In this document: positions 42,873 through 51,757 of the stretch, one piece after another | Layout: each line of letters starts with the position of its first letter | Position numbering within the stretch: position 1 is the first letter of the stretch | Source of the DNA: Paenibacillus cymbidii | GTDB taxonomy: Bacteria > Bacillota > Bacilli > Paenibacillales > NBRC-103111 | Direction: 5' to 3' | Assembly: GCF_004764705.1 (NCBI RefSeq) | Contig: NZ_SHLX01000026.1 | Coordinates: 1-64,000, forward strand | Length of the DNA: 64,000 nt | The notes under the pieces: generated by a model | Database searches by the model: none | What the model was told of the DNA's origin: nothing | What the model saw: only the letters and a program-made list of their open reading frames with translations | Program-made: the position numbers and the translations under genes

Positions 42873-43754
42873 ATGAACAACCGATACGGCTGGCCGGACC
42901 GTACGATCGACACGGTCATTTACGCCCTGCTCGGCGTGCTGGCGGCAGCCGCCTTGTACCCGATGGTGTACATCGCTCTCGCTTCCGTCAGCGACGCGAA
43001 CGAACTGATCTCGCATAGCGGCTTGCTGCTGCACTCGTTCGGCTTCCATCTTGACGCCTACCGGTCCGTCTTCTCCAACCGCAACATCATGACGGGATAC
43101 GGCAACACGCTGTTCATTCTGGTTTTCGGCGTCGCCGTCAACATCGTGCTGACTACCGTCGCCGCGTATGTCTTGTCGCGCAAAAACGTATACTGGAACC
43201 GTTATTTTCTGTTCTTCATCGTCTTGACGATGTTTTTCAACGGCGGATTGATTCCGTATTATTTGACGGTCAAGAGTGTCGGTTTGCTTGACTCGTTGTG
43301 GGCGCTCATCATCCCCGCCTCGGTCAACACCTTCAACCTGATCATCATGCGCACCTCGTTCCAGGCGATCCCGGACAGCATGGAGGAGTCGGCAAAAATG
43401 GACGGCGCGGGCCATTTTACCATTTTGCTGCGCATCATCGTCCCGCTGTCGCTTCCCGTGCTTGCCGTGATGATTTTGTACTATGCGGTGGAGAAATGGA
43501 ACGCTTGGTTCTACGCCTCCCTGTTCCTGCGCGACCGCAGCTTGTTTCCGCTGCAGCTCATTCTGCGGGAAATTCTGATCGCGAATACGACGGGATCGAT
43601 GAAAACCGGCGGCGGCATGGACGACAGCATTCAAATTATCGAAACGATCAAATACGCGACGATTATCGTGGCGACGCTGCCGATTCTGCTCGTCTATCCG
43701 TTCCTGCAAAAATATTTTGTCAAAGGCGTCATGGTTGGAGCGCTCAAAGGGTGA
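42873..43754 (+). CDS. LplC-type carbohydrate ABC permease (importer 3)
   Basis: 293 residues, GAAGGAG before the ATG. Six membrane helices, EAA loop ESAKMDGAGHFTILLRIIVP, and the family-typical end FLQKYFVKGVMVGALKG. No ATPase gene follows, so a shared MsmX-type ATPase is presumed. Confidence 0.92.
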   Translation: MNNRYGWPDRTIDTVIYALLGVLAAAALYPMVYIALASVSDANELISHSGLLLHSFGFHLDAYRSVFSNRNIMTGYGNTLFILVFGVAVNIVLTTVAAYVLSRKNVYWNRYFLFFIVLTMFFNGGLIPYYLTVKSVGLLDSLWALIIPASVNTFNLIIMRTSFQAIPDSMEESAKMDGAGHFTILLRIIVPLSLPVLAVMILYYAVEKWNAWFYASLFLRDRSLFPLQLILREILIANTTGSMKTGGGMDDSIQIIETIKYATIIVATLPILLVYPFLQKYFVKGVMVGALKG

Positions 43755-43796
43755 CTGGAATCCCCAATTCAAGCAGAATGGAGGAAGGAACAATCC

Positions 43797-44675
43797 ATGA
43801 ATGTAAACGACGGATCGGCGAATACGCCTCGTCTTGCCATCCTGCAGACGTGGTGGGGAATGATCGGCGTCGGCGATCGCGACCGGGAATGGACGATGGA
43901 AGAAAAGTTCGCCCGTATCGCCAAAGCCGGATTTGCCGGCATTATGGGCCGGATCCAGCCCCTGGAAACGGCCGGCGTATGGCGCAAGCTGCTGGACGAA
44001 TACAAGTTTCGCTTCGGCGTGCATACGTTTCCGGCCACGCGGGAAGAGCTGCGGGCCGCTCTCGGGCAAGCCGCCGATTTTGGCGTCGATTTTGTCAATG
44101 CGCATATTATGGATAGCTTCGTTACCGGAGAAGCGGCGGAAACGCTGATCCGCGGCATGATCGAAGAAGCCGCCCGATTCCGAATCCCGTTCTTCGTCGA
44201 AACGCACCGCGGACGGGTGACGCAGGATGCGCAACGAACGGCCGGTTACGTCGAGGCGATTCCGGATTTGCGGCTGACGATCGATTTGTCGCACTATGCG
44301 ATTGCCGGCGAGATGGAGCAATTCGACGCGCGAGCGCTCGCCCTGTTCGATCGGCTGCTGCGGCGCACCTCGTGCATCCACGGCAGAGTGTCGAGCGGTC
44401 AGCAAGTGCAAATCGACATCGGTCCGAACGGCGAGCATCCGCTGGTTCCGGCTTACGAGCAGCTGTGGAGCAAAGGCATGGCTTATTGGCTGGAGCAAGC
44501 CGGACCGGGCGATATATTGCCGGTACTGCCCGAACTGGGGCCTCCGCCCTACTCGATGACGAGCGACGGATCGACCGACCGGCAGCGCGAATTGTCCGAC
44601 CGCTGGCAGCAGGCGCTTGTGTTCAAGCGATTGTTCGAGCGGGCTTGGGAAGCGGCCGGAGGCGAACGCGGCTGA
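43797..44675 (+). CDS. TIM-barrel protein, xylose-isomerase-like (sugar isomerase/epimerase)
   Basis: 292 residues, GGAGGAAGGA upstream. Built of alternating strand-helix units: FARIAKAGFAGIMGRIQPLE, FRFGVHTFPATREELRAALG, VDFVNAHIMDSF, IPFFVETHRGRVTQDAQRT, LRLTIDLSHYAIAG, CIHGRVSSGQQVQIDIGPNG. The Glu, Asp and His at strand ends fit the metal site of the AP_endonuc_2/xylose isomerase-like superfamily. Probably interconverts or epimerises the imported sugar or a derivative; the exact reaction is unknown. Confidence 0.75.
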   Translation: MNVNDGSANTPRLAILQTWWGMIGVGDRDREWTMEEKFARIAKAGFAGIMGRIQPLETAGVWRKLLDEYKFRFGVHTFPATREELRAALGQAADFGVDFVNAHIMDSFVTGEAAETLIRGMIEEAARFRIPFFVETHRGRVTQDAQRTAGYVEAIPDLRLTIDLSHYAIAGEMEQFDARALALFDRLLRRTSCIHGRVSSGQQVQIDIGPNGEHPLVPAYEQLWSKGMAYWLEQAGPGDILPVLPELGPPPYSMTSDGSTDRQRELSDRWQQALVFKRLFERAWEAAGGERG

Positions 44676-44724
44676 GGCGGCAATAGCAGGAGCAATACGA
44701 TAAACGATGAGGAGCGTGGCGGCT

Positions 44725-45951
44725 ATGGCAAATGCAATACCGGTGTATGCGGATAATCAGGCTGCGAAAGGATTCGGAATCGGCAAAACGGTGGAGCTGT
44801 TCCGTCGTTTCGCTTATGTCGAGCAAAGCTGCGTTCGTGCGCTTGCGGGATGGTTTCTACGCGTCCCGGCCTGGGAAGCGAAAATCAAGCTTGGCTACTA
44901 TTTGTACGCGCACGCGGAACGGGCCCATGAGCTGACCGGCCGGCTCGAAGAGATGCGCGGCGGCCATCGCGACGCCAACATCGAACCCGCGCTCGACCGC
45001 GCCGGCGAAGAGATCGTTCACGCCCCGGACGAACGGGGCTTCATGTCCGGCCTCGCCGTTGTGCTGCGCAGGCAAGCCGACGTTTACCGCGCTTACCTCG
45101 CAGCGGCCAACCCCGCGGCGAATGCGACGGAAATTCGTCTGTTGCACCGATTGCTGGCGGACGTAGAGCGGGAAATCGCCGACATCGCCGCATTCGGCAG
45201 CGTCAATCCGGCTTCCGCCGAGGAGCCGGGCAACGCGTGGGGCTTGTACCTCGGCAGTCTGTTCGATGCCGCCGGCGGTATTGCCTGCAGCGAAAGCAGA
45301 AGCGGCGCCCTGCTGCCCCGTCCCGGAAACGAGCGCTTCGACTGGACGGTGCCGATGACATTCGACGAACGAATCCGCGGCGACGAGTTCGGCAGCTACG
45401 AATCGAAGCTGGCATTGCCGCTCAGGGAGCGGTGCATCGGCGAGTTTGAGGTGTATTTCAACGAGCTGTATGCGGCGGCCATTGCGGCCAGCGTCATTGC
45501 CGACTCCTGGCGGATTTCGGCACCCAGGCAATATTTTATGGACATCGCGCATCATTTCTGGGACGAAGTGCGCCATTCCGAGTTCGGCGCGATTCGTCTG
45601 CTGGAGCACGGCGTCGTGCCGGACAAAGCGAACATGATGCTGTTCGAGCAATCGCGCAACATGCCGCTGCTGCACCGCTACTGTTATTTGACGCTCGGGC
45701 TCGAAATCTTCTTCATGCCGCGCAAGTCGGTGCGGACACGCTACTATGAAGAGCAAGGCGACGTGTTGTCTACGCTGTTCGCCGACGTCGACTGGTCGGA
45801 TGAAATGAATCATGTCCGGTACGGCAAAAAGTGGGTCGACCATTTCCTGCAGGACGACCATCGTACGGTCGAGGATGTGCAGGCGGAAATTTCGCAATAT
45901 TTAGAAAATTTAAACAAACATCTGCCCGAAGGCAAAAAAGCTCCCTGGTAA
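44725..45951 (+). CDS. Ferritin-like (DUF455-type) putative diiron protein
   Basis: 408 residues from the ATG at 44725, with AGGAGCG ten bases upstream; an ATG six codons earlier has no site. Helical bundle with three ExxH motifs: YLYAHAERAHELTGRL near the N-terminus, then HHFWDEVRHSEFGAIRLLEH and DVDWSDEMNHVRYGKKWVDH, as in ferritin-like and DUF455/MiaE-type diiron proteins. A central acidic stretch supplies further Glu ligands (CIGEFEVYFNELYAAAIAAS). An oxygenase or redox role is expected. Its place in a sugar catabolic operon, between an isomerase-like and an enolase-superfamily gene, is unusual. Confidence 0.7.
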   Translation: MANAIPVYADNQAAKGFGIGKTVELFRRFAYVEQSCVRALAGWFLRVPAWEAKIKLGYYLYAHAERAHELTGRLEEMRGGHRDANIEPALDRAGEEIVHAPDERGFMSGLAVVLRRQADVYRAYLAAANPAANATEIRLLHRLLADVEREIADIAAFGSVNPASAEEPGNAWGLYLGSLFDAAGGIACSESRSGALLPRPGNERFDWTVPMTFDERIRGDEFGSYESKLALPLRERCIGEFEVYFNELYAAAIAASVIADSWRISAPRQYFMDIAHHFWDEVRHSEFGAIRLLEHGVVPDKANMMLFEQSRNMPLLHRYCYLTLGLEIFFMPRKSVRTRYYEEQGDVLSTLFADVDWSDEMNHVRYGKKWVDHFLQDDHRTVEDVQAEISQYLENLNKHLPEGKKAPW

Positions 45952-45987
45952 ACAGCCGCAAGCCAATTTGATCGGGTGGTGAACTTG

Positions 45988-47457
45988 ATGAAAGTGCTCC
46001 GGATCAGCCTTTATGTGCTGCCCATGCGCGCACGAATGCCGTTTCGATACGGCATCGCCGAACTGACTTCACTGCCGCATGTATTCGTTCGCGCCGACAT
46101 CGAGTCGAACGGGAAGCGGCAAACCGGCGTCGCTGCTGACGGACTGCCGCCCAAATGGTTTACCAAACACCCGCAGACCACGTTTCGCGACGACTTGGCA
46201 GACATGCTTCGCGTCATTCGCCAAGCCGCCCATTTCGCGCAGCAAGTGGAAGCCGAATCCGTTTATGGCTGGTGGCGCGAAGTCGCCGCCTTGCAGACGA
46301 GGTGGGCGGAGGAGCGGCACGGCTATCCTCCCTTGTTGTCGGGATTCGGCGTCAGCCTCGTGGAACGTGCGGTGATCGACGCCTTCTGCAGGATGAAGCA
46401 ACTCACGTTCGGCCAAGCGCTGCGAACGAACGAATTCGGCATTCGGCTTGGCGACTTGTACGACGAACTGAAGGGGCTGCAGCCGGCGGAGCTGCTTCCG
46501 GAACAACCGCTGACGGAAGCGGCGGTCCGCCATACCGTCGGCTTGACCGACCCGCTCGGCGAAGACGATATACCGGATGCGGAACGGGTAACGGACGGGC
46601 TGCCCCAATCGCTCGAATCGTGCATCGCCCGGTACGGCTTGTCTTATTTCAAAATCAAACTGTGCGGCGACGGCGAACGCGATCTCGCCCGGCTTGCCCA
46701 AATCGCCGCCCTGTTCGCGCGGATCGGGCTTGAATCGTTCGCCTTTACGCTCGACGGCAACGAACAATATGCCGCCATCGAACCGTTCCGCATGTTCTGG
46801 GAGCAATTGAGCCGCCGGCAGGAGCTCGCCGCGTTCATGAAGCGGCTGCTGTTCGTCGAGCAGCCTGTCCGGCGCGATGCGGCATTGCAGGCGGCTGCGG
46901 GCGAAGCGCTGCGGGATTGGCGCGGCCGGCCGCCGGTCATTATCGACGAATCCGGCGGAACGCTGGGCGATTTGACGACCGCGCTTGCGCTCGGGTATGC
47001 CGGCGCCAGTCACAAAAATTGCAAAGGCATCATCAAAGGAATCGCCGGCGCCTGCTTGCTCGCCCGGCGCAACAATCTCGAAGCGGGCACGAGATTCGTG
47101 CTCAGCGGCGAAGATCTCGGCAACGTCGGCCCGGTGGCGCTGCTGCAGGATTTGACCGTGATGGCGAACCTCGGCATCCGTCATGTCGAACGCAACGGGC
47201 ATCATTATTTTGCCGGCCTGAGCATGTTCCCGCCCGATATAAAGGCGCAGACGCTCGAGCATCACGGCGATTTGTACCGGCTGCACGAAGCCGGCTTTCC
47301 CACGCTCGACATCCGGGAAGGCCGCATCCGGCTGTCCAGCTTGCTTGCCGCACCGTTCGGCGTTGCCGCACTGCCGCCATTCGGCCAGCTATCGCCGGTT
47401 CGTTCGCCGGACGATCTTCTGCAAGACAACATAATCATCACGGGAGGTACACAATGA
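45988..47457 (+). CDS. Enolase-superfamily enzyme (mandelate racemase/muconate lactonising type)
   Basis: 489 residues from the ATG at 45988 (GGTGGTG six bases before). Candidate active-site residues stand in the order of the superfamily: Lys 222 and Lys 224 in YFKIKLCGDG, metal ligands Asp 256 (FTLDGNEQY), Glu 291 (LLFVEQPV) and Asp 320/Glu 321 (VIIDESGG), and Lys 343 in GASHKNCKGI. Such enzymes abstract an alpha-proton next to a carboxylate, typically dehydrating or racemising sugar acids. Substrate unknown. It overlaps the next gene (ATGA), implying close coupling. Confidence 0.82.
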   Translation: MKVLRISLYVLPMRARMPFRYGIAELTSLPHVFVRADIESNGKRQTGVAADGLPPKWFTKHPQTTFRDDLADMLRVIRQAAHFAQQVEAESVYGWWREVAALQTRWAEERHGYPPLLSGFGVSLVERAVIDAFCRMKQLTFGQALRTNEFGIRLGDLYDELKGLQPAELLPEQPLTEAAVRHTVGLTDPLGEDDIPDAERVTDGLPQSLESCIARYGLSYFKIKLCGDGERDLARLAQIAALFARIGLESFAFTLDGNEQYAAIEPFRMFWEQLSRRQELAAFMKRLLFVEQPVRRDAALQAAAGEALRDWRGRPPVIIDESGGTLGDLTTALALGYAGASHKNCKGIIKGIAGACLLARRNNLEAGTRFVLSGEDLGNVGPVALLQDLTVMANLGIRHVERNGHHYFAGLSMFPPDIKAQTLEHHGDLYRLHEAGFPTLDIREGRIRLSSLLAAPFGVAALPPFGQLSPVRSPDDLLQDNIIITGGTQ

Positions 47458-48518
47458 GACAAGTCGGAATCGGCGTTGTCGGCACCGGCGTCATCGGACG
47501 CAAGCATTTGCAGTCTGCCGCCGCATTGCTATCCATTCGTACGGTCGGAACGACCGATCTGCGGGAAGATCAGGCGCGGGATGCTGCGGCGCTGTATGGA
47601 GCGGATAAGGTATATGCAACCGCGGACGAGATGTTCGCCGATCCCGAGGTAGAAGCCGTCGTGCTCGCCGTACCGGCCGCAGGCAAAACGGAGCTGGCGC
47701 TCAAAGCGATTGCGGCTGGCAAACATGCGCTGATCGAAAAGCCGGCCGGCATGAACGCCCGTGAGGTGCAACAGTTAATCGACGCCCAAAAAGCGCATCC
47801 GTCGCTCATTGTCGGCTGCTGCTCCTCGCGGTTCCGCTACTACGAATCGGGCGAGCTGCTGCGGAGGCGGATCGCTTCCGGAGAGCTCGGGGAACTGCGT
47901 ATGCTGCGCACCCGCGGCGTATGGCCCGCGGGCAAAGCGCCCGAAACCGCCCCGCCCTTCTGGCGGTTGAACAAATCGGTCAACGGCGGCGGCATTATGA
48001 TGAACTGGGGCAGCTACGACCTCGACTATATGCTCGGCCTGACCGGCTGGCGGCTGAAGCCGGTGCGGGTATTGGCCCAGACGTGGCAGGTCGCCCCGCA
48101 TCTGAATGCAAGGGTCGCGCCGGAAACGGACGCGGAGACGCATGTGACGGCATTCATCTCCTGCGAAGGCGGGGAAACGATTGTGCTGGAGCGCGGCGAA
48201 TTTACGTCCGCATCGCGCGACGAAACGAGCGAAATTATCGGTACGCACGGCTCCCTGCTCTTCCGCATGATGCCGGGCGAAGGCAAAAAAATCGTGTACA
48301 ACGAAACGAATCCGCTGGACGGCGTACGCTCTTCGGTCATCTGGAGCGGAGACGAGGATTTTGAAGTGCTGCATACGGGGGTGCTTTGGGATTTCGCCGA
48401 CGCCGTGATCAACAACCGGCCGCCTGCCACGACGCTGGAGCAAGCGCTGCTCATCCAGCAAATTACCGACGCCATCTACTTGTCGGCGGCGAATCGCCGC
48501 TGCGCGGATATCGGATAA
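47454..48518 (+). CDS. Gfo/Idh/MocA-family oxidoreductase
   Basis: 354 residues; ATG overlaps the previous stop, GGGAGGTAC upstream. N-terminal Rossmann fold VGIGVVGTGVIGRKHLQSAA for NAD(P), then the EKP motif (HALIEKPAGMNAREVQQLID) and the C-terminal alpha/beta domain with GGIMMNWGSYDLDYMLGL, corresponding to the catalytic region. Oxidises or reduces a sugar or inositol derivative. Confidence 0.9.
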   Translation: MRQVGIGVVGTGVIGRKHLQSAAALLSIRTVGTTDLREDQARDAAALYGADKVYATADEMFADPEVEAVVLAVPAAGKTELALKAIAAGKHALIEKPAGMNAREVQQLIDAQKAHPSLIVGCCSSRFRYYESGELLRRRIASGELGELRMLRTRGVWPAGKAPETAPPFWRLNKSVNGGGIMMNWGSYDLDYMLGLTGWRLKPVRVLAQTWQVAPHLNARVAPETDAETHVTAFISCEGGETIVLERGEFTSASRDETSEIIGTHGSLLFRMMPGEGKKIVYNETNPLDGVRSSVIWSGDEDFEVLHTGVLWDFADAVINNRPPATTLEQALLIQQITDAIYLSAANRRCADIG

Positions 48519-48543
48519 TGGAGCATCGTGCGACCCCAAGCGA

Positions 48544-49374
48544 ATGGAGCGAGGCCCTTTGAACAGGAAACTGAAGTATGCCTTCATGAGCTTCTCCAGC
48601 CCGGAATTGTCGCTGCCTGACATGCTGGCCGCAGCAAGGAGCTTCGGATACGCCGGAATCGAGCCGCGGGTGAATGTCGGACATCGCCACGGCATCGAAT
48701 ATGCGGCCAATTCCGCAGAGCGCCGTACCTTCCGGCAAGCGGCCGAAACCAGCGGCATCCGAATATGCTGCCTCGCAACCGGCTGCAAATTCGCCGATCC
48801 GGCGAAAGCGGCGGACAACGTCAGCGAGACGATCCGGGCCATAACGCTTGCCGCCGATATCGGCTGCCCGCGCATCCGGGTATTCGGCGGCGACTTGCCG
48901 CCCGGCGTGACGCACGACGAAACGATGCCGCTCATCGTCGATTCGCTGGCCGCATGCGCATCCGAAGCGGAAGCGTGCGGCGTAACGATCTGCCTGGAAA
49001 CCCACGACGCCTGGTCGGACCCGCGGCTTGCCGCGCAAGTAGCCGCCGCCGTCAACCATCCTGCGGTCGGCATCAACTGGGACATCGCTCACCCGGTTCG
49101 TTATGCCGGCGTTTCGGTCGAAGACAGCTTTCACATCGTCCGTCCCTGGCTGCGGCATGTGCATGTGCATGACGGCATTCATCATCCCGATACGAATCAA
49201 CTCGAGTTCAAAGCGATGGGGCAAGGAACGTTCGACCATCTGACGCTCATTCGGCTGCTGCAAGCCGCGTCGTACGACGGTTATGTGAGCGGAGAATGGA
49301 TCGGTTTCGAGCCGTTCGACGTTCATCTTCCGCGGGAGATCGAGGTTTTGCGGGAATACGAACAAGCGAAGTAA
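48544..49374 (+). CDS. Sugar phosphate isomerase/epimerase family TIM-barrel protein
   Basis: About 276 residues from the ATG at 48544; a TTG at 48559 with GGAGCGAGG in front is an equally good start. Motifs at strand ends: FGYAGIEPRVNVGHRHGIEY, PRIRVFGGDLPPG, VTICLETHDAWSD, VGINWDIAHPVRYAG, HVHVHDGIHHPDTNQLEFK and GYVSGEWIGFEP. The Glu, Asp, His and Glu residues form the metal site of the AP_endonuc_2 family (IolE/IolI, tagatose epimerase relatives). Last gene of the importer-3 operon. It is not closely similar to the TIM-barrel protein encoded at 43797. Confidence 0.82.
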   Translation: MERGPLNRKLKYAFMSFSSPELSLPDMLAAARSFGYAGIEPRVNVGHRHGIEYAANSAERRTFRQAAETSGIRICCLATGCKFADPAKAADNVSETIRAITLAADIGCPRIRVFGGDLPPGVTHDETMPLIVDSLAACASEAEACGVTICLETHDAWSDPRLAAQVAAAVNHPAVGINWDIAHPVRYAGVSVEDSFHIVRPWLRHVHVHDGIHHPDTNQLEFKAMGQGTFDHLTLIRLLQAASYDGYVSGEWIGFEPFDVHLPREIEVLREYEQAK

Positions 49375-49377
49375 TCG

Positions 49378-49446
49378 AAAGGCCCTTCCTGGCCGGATGC
49401 AGCCGAAACAGATCGTTTCGACTGAAATCCGCGAGGGAGGGCCTTT
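49378..49446. terminator. Bidirectional hairpin between convergent genes
   Basis: AAAGGCCCTTCCT (49378-49390) pairs with AGGGAGGGCCTTT (49434-49446), one mismatch, with an inner GCCGAAAC/GTTTCGAC stem. The A and T flanks give a short U-run in both directions. It lies between genes that converge at 49374 and 49463. Confidence 0.7.
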
Positions 49447-49462
49447 GACTTCGCCCCTCCGT

Positions 49463-50527
49463 CTACGACACCAGTACTTCGAGCGCCGCCAGCACTTCGT
49501 CCATCTCCGCATCGGTGCCGATGCTGATGCGCAGCATGTCGGCGAGCCGGGGCGCGTCGAAATGGCGCACGTATATGCCGCGCGCAGCCAACTCGGCGCA
49601 GATGGCGGTTGCTCGTCCTCCCGGCGGACGGCACAGCAGGAAATTCGTTTGCGACGGGCCGACCACGTCGAATCCGAGCCGGCACAGCTGCGCGGCAAAC
49701 CGAATCCGCGTGCGCCTTACGGCGTCGGCCGAACGCAGCATGTGCGACCGATCGCGGCATGCAGCCAGCGCGAGCTGTTGGCTGACGGTGTTGACGTTGT
49801 AGCTGCCCCTGCACTTGTGCATCGCGGCAATCAGTGTTTCGCCGCCGATTCCGTAACCGACGCGGGCGCCGCACAACGCGTACGACTTGGAAAACGTGCG
49901 CAGCACCAGCAGATTATGGTGCCTGTTGAGAAGCTCGGTAACCGACCACGCCTCTTCGCCGTCTTCCCCGGCAAAATCGAGATACGCTTCGTCCACAACG
50001 ACCAGTCCGGCGAACCGCGCCACAATGTCCGCCATGGCAGACGGCGGCAGCAGCAGCCCGGTCGGCGCGTTCGGATTGACGAGCACCAGCGCTTTGGCGC
50101 CGCTCGCCAGCAGCGCTTCCGCATCGACGCTATAATCGTCCCGCGTCGGCACGTACCGGCAACGTACGCCGTGCATCGCAGCCACCGACTCGTACCGGGT
50201 GAATGTCGGATACGGCATGGCAACCGTATCGCCGGCGGACAAGAACGCGCCGAACAACAGCGCGATCAGTTCATCCGAGCCGCTGCCGATCAGCACGTTC
50301 CGCTCGTCGACGCCGTGCAACGCGGCAAGCTCCCGGCGCAGCTCGGCGCAGTCCGCGTCCGGATACAGCCGCAGCTCCCGTTCGGTAATGCCGCGCAGCG
50401 CATCCATCACGAGCGGCGACGGCGGATACGGATTTTCGTTCGCGTTCAGCTTCAGCGTCCGTTGTCCGGCCGGCGGCTGAAAGCCCGGCTCGTAAGCTGC
50501 CATCGCAGCAATATGCGGATTGATCAT
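49463..50527 (-). CDS. hisC: Histidinol-phosphate aminotransferase-like PLP enzyme
   Basis: 354 residues from the ATG at 50527, which overlaps the upstream stop (ATGA); GGAGGGAC lies in front. Fold-type I aminotransferase of the HisC group: LKLNANENPYPPSPLVMDAL (typical N-terminus), LIGSGSDELIALLF, LVLVNPNAPTGLLLPPS, VVVDEAYLDF, and RTFSKSYALCGARVGYG with the PLP lysine. It is coupled to a PurM-like gene and divergent from a MocR regulator rather than in a his operon, so it may serve another pathway than histidine synthesis. Confidence 0.85.
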   Translation of the reverse strand: MINPHIAAMAAYEPGFQPPAGQRTLKLNANENPYPPSPLVMDALRGITERELRLYPDADCAELRRELAALHGVDERNVLIGSGSDELIALLFGAFLSAGDTVAMPYPTFTRYESVAAMHGVRCRYVPTRDDYSVDAEALLASGAKALVLVNPNAPTGLLLPPSAMADIVARFAGLVVVDEAYLDFAGEDGEEAWSVTELLNRHHNLLVLRTFSKSYALCGARVGYGIGGETLIAAMHKCRGSYNVNTVSQQLALAACRDRSHMLRSADAVRRTRIRFAAQLCRLGFDVVGPSQTNFLLCRPPGGRATAICAELAARGIYVRHFDAPRLADMLRISIGTDAEMDEVLAALEVLVS

Positions 50528-51567
50528 CGTTCGTCCCTCCAATCGATTCTCCCCGAAACGATTACGTCTCCGGTTCCCTTCACAATCGTGCCGATCGGCC
50601 AGGCACGGCAATCGCCATCCGCGAGTTCGCGTATCCACTCGGCGGCAAGCTCCGGCGCAACAACGGCGGCGATGCCGACACCCATGTTGAATGTGCGCAG
50701 CATGTCCGCTTCGGCCAACTGTCCGGCGTCGCGCAGCAGCCGGAACAGCGCCGGCGGCTGCAGGCGGGCGCCATCTACGGCGGCGTCGAGCCCCGCCGGG
50801 AGGATGCGTCGCAAGTTTCCGGCAATGCCGCCGCCGGTAATATGCGCAAGCCCGTGCAGACGGCGGTCGCCGAACTTGCCCTGCAGCAGCGGGAAATAGC
50901 TGCGGTGCGGACGCAGCAGCGCCTCGAGCAGCGGCTCGCCGTCCACTTCCCGCTCCAGCAACTGCGGCTGCGCGGCAAGCAGCGCCCGAACGAGCGAGTA
51001 GCCGTTCGTGTGCAGGCCGTTCGCGGCGAGCGCGAGCACCGTATCGCCGGCGCGAATCGCGGAGCCGTCGATCACTTCGTCCCGCTCCGCAACGCCAACG
51101 GCGCTGGCCGTCAGCATATAGGCGCCTGCCGCCAGCACGCCGGGCTGCTCTGACGTTTCGCCGCCGGTCAGCGCGCAGCCATGCTCCAGGCAGCTGGCGG
51201 CGATCGCCGCCACCAGCGCGGACACCGCGCCGGGCTCGAGCTTGCCGCACAGGATCGCGTCCTGCACATAGAGCGGCCGGGCGCCCATGACGGCAATGTC
51301 GTTCAGCAGATGGTGCACGAGATCTTGGGCAATCGATTCCAGTCGCCCATGCTGCAAGGCGAGCGCCTGCTTGGAGCCGGGTTCTTCCGTTTTCATCACC
51401 AGCACCGGCTCGCGATAGCCCGCAAAGTCGGCGGCCAGCACGCTGGCGAAGGCGCCGTGCCGGTTCAGCACCAGCGGGTGCTGCAGCTCGCCGGCCGCCA
51501 TGCTCCGCTTCGCCGCGTCGGCCGCATCGATGTCGACGCCGGCGGCGGCGTAAGACCAATGGTTCAT
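50524..51567 (-). CDS. PurM-like (AIR synthase-related) ATP-dependent protein
   Basis: 347 residues from the ATG at 51567, with GGGAGGG upstream. It starts NHWSYAAAGVDIDAADAAKR, comparable with the YxxAGVDIDAG start of PurM, and has a nucleotide-binding N-terminal half (VLVMKTEEPGSKQALALQHG, DLVHHLLNDIAVMGARPLYV), GGETSEQPGVLAAGAYMLTA and HTNGYSLVRALL, then GLAHITGGGIAGNLRRILP. These are the conserved elements of phosphoribosylformylglycinamidine cyclo-ligase. Context (HisC-like partner, MocR regulator, no other purine gene) suggests a paralogue that forms some other ring or phosphate bond rather than the housekeeping PurM. Confidence 0.8.
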   Translation of the reverse strand: MNHWSYAAAGVDIDAADAAKRSMAAGELQHPLVLNRHGAFASVLAADFAGYREPVLVMKTEEPGSKQALALQHGRLESIAQDLVHHLLNDIAVMGARPLYVQDAILCGKLEPGAVSALVAAIAASCLEHGCALTGGETSEQPGVLAAGAYMLTASAVGVAERDEVIDGSAIRAGDTVLALAANGLHTNGYSLVRALLAAQPQLLEREVDGEPLLEALLRPHRSYFPLLQGKFGDRRLHGLAHITGGGIAGNLRRILPAGLDAAVDGARLQPPALFRLLRDAGQLAEADMLRTFNMGVGIAAVVAPELAAEWIRELADGDCRAWPIGTIVKGTGDVIVSGRIDWRDER

Positions 51568-51606
51568 GCCGTTCCCTCCCCTTTTCAAAAACGAATTCCT
51601 TTGTTA

Positions 51607-51621
51607 GCATTACGGTAATGC
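51607..51621. promoter_or_regulatory. 15-base palindrome upstream of the PurM-like gene
   Basis: GCATTACGGTAATGC: perfect arms GCATTA/TAATGC around CGG, 40 bases upstream of the ATG at 51567. It lies in the ~190-base region shared with the divergent MocR gene, which is AT-rich and also holds ATTGGC...GACCAAT half-sites. It is a candidate operator, perhaps for the MocR protein. Confidence 0.45.
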
Positions 51622-51757
51622 ATCATTGACTTTTTACAAATAACCAGATTGGCAATATTCCAAATGTCAGTTTGACCAATAAGATTCACTTCTTCCGCGA
51701 CTTGCAACTGCGACGATTCGCAGGGCCCCTTTCCGGCGGCTCAATGGAGGTACGACC

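Noticed and set aside
42180..44498. 772-codon open frame on the minus strand
   Set aside because: Antisense to two permease genes and the isomerase-like gene, all of which have ribosome sites and family signatures.
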